Source: Xanthobacteraceae bacterium (GTDB taxonomy: Bacteria; Pseudomonadota; Alphaproteobacteria; Rhizobiales; Xanthobacteraceae). From it: DNA of 9,126 nt. Of this stretch, positions 6,819 to 9,126 are shown one piece after another (within the stretch, counting starts at the first letter, position 1; each line of letters opens with the position of its first letter). A program made the translations under genes and the position numbers. The notes under the pieces are model-generated. The model saw only the letters and a list, made by a program, of their open reading frames with translations. It searched no databases and was not told the origin of the DNA. The stretch spans positions 1 through 9,126 of the forward strand of contig JASHWN010000368.1 in NCBI GenBank assembly GCA_030044035.1, given 5' to 3'.

Positions 6819-8174
6819 TTATCCCGTCGGCGCTCCGTGGGATTGCTGGCGGCGGTCAACCTCGGCGGCGAGCGCGACCAGTTCGGGAGCGATCTCGACC
6901 GGATATGTCGCCTCCGGCTCGAGCCGGCGCAAGGGTTCGGGCAGCCGCGCAAGCGCGTCGCGGGCGCGGGCCTTGACCGCGTCGAGCGCTTCGGGCGGGC
7001 GCACGCGTTTGCCGCTCTGCATGACGAGATGGAGCAACGGCTCGCCGTCCTTGTCGGCGCCTTCGCGCGCCAAGACGTCGCCGCGCATGCGGCCATCGGC
7101 GCCGTAGCGCCGCCACACCTGCTTGCGGCCGGGCCAAGTCGCCTTCCGCTCGGACCGCTTGCGCCGCGCCAGGCCGGCATATTCCTGCAGCTTGTAGACG
7201 CAATCGATCGCCGGCGCGTCGGCCGACGTGGTCAGACTGGTGCCGACGCCGAAGCCGTCGATCGGCGCGTTGTTTTGCGCGAACTCGGCAAGCGCATCCT
7301 CGTCGAGGCCGCCGCTGGCAAAGATCGTCACCTCGGTGAGGCCGCCGGCATCAAGAATCTTGCGTACGCTTTTGGCGAGCGCGACCAGGTCGCCGCTGTC
7401 GAGGCGCACCGCGCGGATCGCAATGCCGGCGGCTTTGAGCTTCGGCGCCAACGCCACGACTTTGTGCGCGGCCGCTTCGGTGTCGTAGGTGTCGAGCAGC
7501 AGCACCAGGTTGTCGGGCCGCGAACGCGCGAAGCTCTCGAACGCCGCGGTTTCATCGTCGAACGATTCGATGAACGAATGCGCCATGGTGCCGTAAAGCG
7601 GCAGGCCGAATTGTTGCCCGGCCAGCACGGTCGCGGTGCCGGCAAAGCCGGCGATGTAGCTGGCGCGCGCCGCCAGCAGGCCGGCTTCGGCGCCGTGGGC
7701 GCGGCGAAAGCCGAAATCGACCAAAACCTTTCCCGGCGCCGCCAGCACGCAGCGCGCCGCCTTGGCGGCGACCAGCGACTGATAGTGCAGGATGTTGATG
7801 AGGCGCGTCTCGACGTACTGCGCCGCCGGCAACGGCGCGGTGACGCGCAGGATCGGTTCGCCGGCGAAGAACGCCGTGCCCTCCGCCATGGCGTGCACGT
7901 CGCCGTCGAAGCGGAAGCCGCGCAGATAGTCGAGCAGGTTCGACTTGAAGCGGCCGGTGCTCTCAAGCCAGTCGAGATCGGCGGCGGAGAAGCGCAGGTT
8001 CTCCAGATAATCGAGCGCCTGTTCGAGCCCGGCCGCCAGCAAAAATCCGCGCTGCGCCGGCAGCGTGCGGGCGAAAAACTCGAACACCGCCGTCTGCGTC
8101 TCGCCACCATCCAGGTACGCCTGCATCATATTGAGCTGATAGAGATCGGTGAGCAGCGGGCTTTCGCAATTCAT
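6819..8174 (-). CDS. pncB: Nicotinate phosphoribosyltransferase
   Basis: This enzyme converts nicotinate and PRPP to nicotinate mononucleotide, with ATP hydrolysis, in NAD salvage. The 451-residue cytoplasmic protein has the family pattern: LLTDLYQLNMMQAY (7-20), FEFFARTLPAQRGFLLAAGLE (31-51), ETRLINILHYQSLVAAKAAR (122-141), VDFGFRRAHGAEAG (152-165, with the substrate-binding Arg pair 157-158), YGTMAHSFIESF (194-205) with His199 as the expected autophosphorylated histidine, VRLDSGDLV (256-264), FASGGLDE (285-292) and GFGVGTSLTTS (307-317). The start at 8174 places MNCESPLLTDLYQLNM at the N-terminus, as in relatives; no obvious Shine-Dalgarno precedes it. It is the first gene of a pncB-pncA operon. 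Its upstream region contains a direct repeat of GTCACG and, farther out, a palindromic repeat. The + strand frame that is open over the whole gene is a composition artefact. Confidence 0.97.
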   Translation of the reverse strand: MNCESPLLTDLYQLNMMQAYLDGGETQTAVFEFFARTLPAQRGFLLAAGLEQALDYLENLRFSAADLDWLESTGRFKSNLLDYLRGFRFDGDVHAMAEGTAFFAGEPILRVTAPLPAAQYVETRLINILHYQSLVAAKAARCVLAAPGKVLVDFGFRRAHGAEAGLLAARASYIAGFAGTATVLAGQQFGLPLYGTMAHSFIESFDDETAAFESFARSRPDNLVLLLDTYDTEAAAHKVVALAPKLKAAGIAIRAVRLDSGDLVALAKSVRKILDAGGLTEVTIFASGGLDEDALAEFAQNNAPIDGFGVGTSLTTSADAPAIDCVYKLQEYAGLARRKRSERKATWPGRKQVWRRYGADGRMRGDVLAREGADKDGEPLLHLVMQSGKRVRPPEALDAVKARARDALARLPEPLRRLEPEATYPVEIAPELVALAAEVDRRQQSHGAPTG

Positions 8175-8189
8175 CGCAGCACTTTCGGC

Positions 8190-8209
8190 GTCACGTCCGC
8201 GCGGTCACG
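8190..8209. promoter_or_regulatory. Direct GTCACG repeats in the pncB leader
   Basis: GTCACG occurs at 8190-8195 and 8204-8209, 14 bases apart, 16-35 bases upstream of the pncB start. This could be a tandem regulator site or chance in GC-rich DNA. No convincing -35/-10 pair was found between 8175 and 8253. Confidence 0.2.
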
Positions 8210-8253
8210 CGCGTGTCTTTAAGGTTACACCAACGGCTTTAATCATTGACTCA

Positions 8254-8357
8254 TTGTCATCACCCGCGAAAGCGGGTGATCCAGTATTCACAATCGTTTC
8301 GGACTTTACTCTGGCCTCTGTGGTTACTGGATGCCCCGCCTTCGCGGGGCATGACAA
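8254..8357. repeat. Paired-hairpin intergenic palindromic repeat (copy C2)
   Basis: A 104-bp nested palindrome, the second copy of the 4765-4881 element. The outer arms are TTGTCAT (8254-8260) and ATGACAA (8351-8357). Hairpin 1 pairs ATCACCCGC (8259-8267) with GCGGGTGAT (8272-8280) over GAAA. TCCAGTA (8280-8286) pairs with TACTGGA (8325-8331). Hairpin 2 pairs ATGCCCCGC (8331-8339) with GCGGGGCAT (8344-8352) over CTTC. It lies between the 3' end of the beta-propeller-like gene and the pncB start, about 80 bases upstream of pncB. Confidence 0.92.
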
Positions 8358-8403
8358 GCCAAGATTTGTTGTCGCCGATACAAGGCGAGAGATTAAAGAC
8401 GCC

Positions 8404-8429
8404 GATGGCCGGGACAAGGCCCGGCCATC
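8404..8429 (-). terminator. Hairpin downstream of the beta-propeller-like gene, terminator or solo REP half
   Basis: GATGGCCGGG (8404-8413) pairs perfectly with CCCGGCCATC (8420-8429) over a 6-base loop, a 10-bp GC-rich stem beginning 35 bases after the stop at 8464 on the minus strand. There is no proper T-run after it (only a short CTTTA), so it may be a single-hairpin repeat unit related to the hairpins of the 1337-1424 element rather than an intrinsic terminator. Confidence 0.5.
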
Positions 8430-8463
8430 GTATCGCTGCGACGGATTTGATCGTGCCGAAACC

Positions 8464-9126
8464 TCAATCCGCCAGCGGCGACGGCCGCAGTTGGAAGTGC
8501 ACGACCATCGGGGTCATGCCCTTGCCGCCCTCCTGGTGCCAGGGCACGCGGTCGCCACTCGAGGTCCACAACCCACGGCCTTGCCAGCCGGCGTTGGGAT
8601 CGTCGATGCGGCCGTCGAGACCTTTGGCATAGAAGCCGGTCGGGTACGGCACCTTCAGCGTGATCATCTTGTTGTCGGCAAACGCGATCAGGCCGTCATT
8701 GAGATTGCCGGTCGAGACCGGCACGTCATTGCCGAGCCCGAACGTGTTGTGCTGGTCGACCCAGGTGTAATAGCTCGACTCGGCGCTGTTATCGCCGATG
8801 CCGGCGAAGCCCGGCCCCGGGTATTTGTAGAACGACCAGCCTTCCGGACATTGGTCGCCGGTCGCTTTCGGGCCGTTGAGCGGGCCCTTGCATTTGCGGC
8901 GGTCGAAGCTGCCGAGATGGCCGCTCGCCAGCGACACCCAGACGACGCCCTGTGAGTCGATGTCGCCGCCGCGCGGACCGAAGCCGGGCAGCGGCACCTT
9001 ATAGATTTCGGACAGCGCCGTTTCGGGCGGGTTCGAACCGGGATTGATCCGGACGATGGCGCCCGGATTGTAGCGGATCGTGCCCCACACCGTGCCGTCG
9101 ACCGGGCTCGGCATCACCGCATAAAA
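8464..9126 (-). CDS. Beta-propeller-like (Vgb/NHL-type) protein, C-terminal part only
   Basis: The frame runs off the right edge without a stop, so only the last 220 residues are seen; the GTG at 9117 is internal. The visible part contains propeller-blade-like repeats: SPVDGTVWGTIRYNPGAIVRINPG, then DIDSQGVVWVSLASGHLGSFDRR, and LDGRIDDPNAGWQGRGLWTSSG. These D-x-x-G-x-V/L-W signatures resemble virginiamycin B lyase/NHL propellers. Two cysteines lie in KCKGPLNGPKATGDQCPEGW. The C-terminus reads MVVHFQLRPSPLAD. From memory, large secreted proteins of this kind, some annotated with a carboxypeptidase-regulatory-like domain, are common in Bradyrhizobium relatives, and their function is unknown. 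The N-terminus, where a signal peptide would be, is outside the window. It is transcribed toward pncB, with a hairpin and a palindromic repeat between them. Confidence 0.8.
   Translation of the reverse strand, partial: FYAVMPSPVDGTVWGTIRYNPGAIVRINPGSNPPETALSEIYKVPLPGFGPRGGDIDSQGVVWVSLASGHLGSFDRRKCKGPLNGPKATGDQCPEGWSFYKYPGPGFAGIGDNSAESSYYTWVDQHNTFGLGNDVPVSTGNLNDGLIAFADNKMITLKVPYPTGFYAKGLDGRIDDPNAGWQGRGLWTSSGDRVPWHQEGGKGMTPMVVHFQLRPSPLAD

Noticed and set aside
6837..8222. A 461-codon open frame on the + strand covering all of pncB antisense
   Set aside because: It mirrors pncB codon by codon, has a low-complexity Arg/Gly/Ala-rich product, and is explained by high GC at third positions; pncB has clear family motifs.

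Overview
The window looks like chromosomal DNA from a high-GC alphaproteobacterium, most likely Hyphomicrobiales in the Bradyrhizobium/Xanthobacteraceae range. The grounds are the GC-rich third codon positions (which leave long spurious open frames on both strands), Bug/TctC-type and NMT1-type orphan binding proteins, a beta-propeller-like protein of a kind I associate with Bradyrhizobium relatives, and intergenic palindromic repeats built as GTCAT-hairpin-ATCCA ... TGGAT-hairpin-ATGAC. The assignment is inference; no rRNA or other strong taxonomic marker is present.

Layout: positions 1-5813 are all on the + strand. They hold the 3' part of a class I [4Fe-4S] fumarase, an arylmalonate decarboxylase/maleate isomerase-like protein of the Asp/Glu racemase superfamily, an NMT1/SsuA-like ABC substrate-binding protein, a TctC/Bug-type tripartite tricarboxylate transporter (TTT) binding protein, and a kynurenine formamidase-like alpha/beta hydrolase. 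From 5830 to the end everything is on the - strand. Read in transcription order from the right edge, this half holds the C-terminal part of a beta-propeller-like secreted protein, then pncB and pncA as a tight two-gene operon, then a small zinc-ribbon protein. The two halves converge at 5814-5829.

Function: pncA and pncB form the Preiss-Handler NAD salvage entry (nicotinamide to nicotinate to nicotinate mononucleotide). The + strand genes look like an uptake-and-catabolism group for organic acids or amides: two solute receptors without permeases and two small hydrolase/lyase-like enzymes, next to a TCA enzyme. Substrates cannot be read from the sequence.

Non-coding content is the most distinctive part. 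Almost every gap between + strand genes, and the pncB leader region, carries a palindromic element, and these belong to at least three unrelated types. The strongest is a 128-bp near-perfect inverted repeat (53-nt arms, 47/53 matching, 22-nt loop) at 3558-3685 between the two binding-protein genes. Two copies of a paired-hairpin element (4765-4881 and 8254-8357), and a related third (1337-1424), keep their stems paired although their sequences differ. No tRNA, rRNA, CRISPR array, transposase or phage gene was seen. No gene-free stretch exceeds 300 bases.
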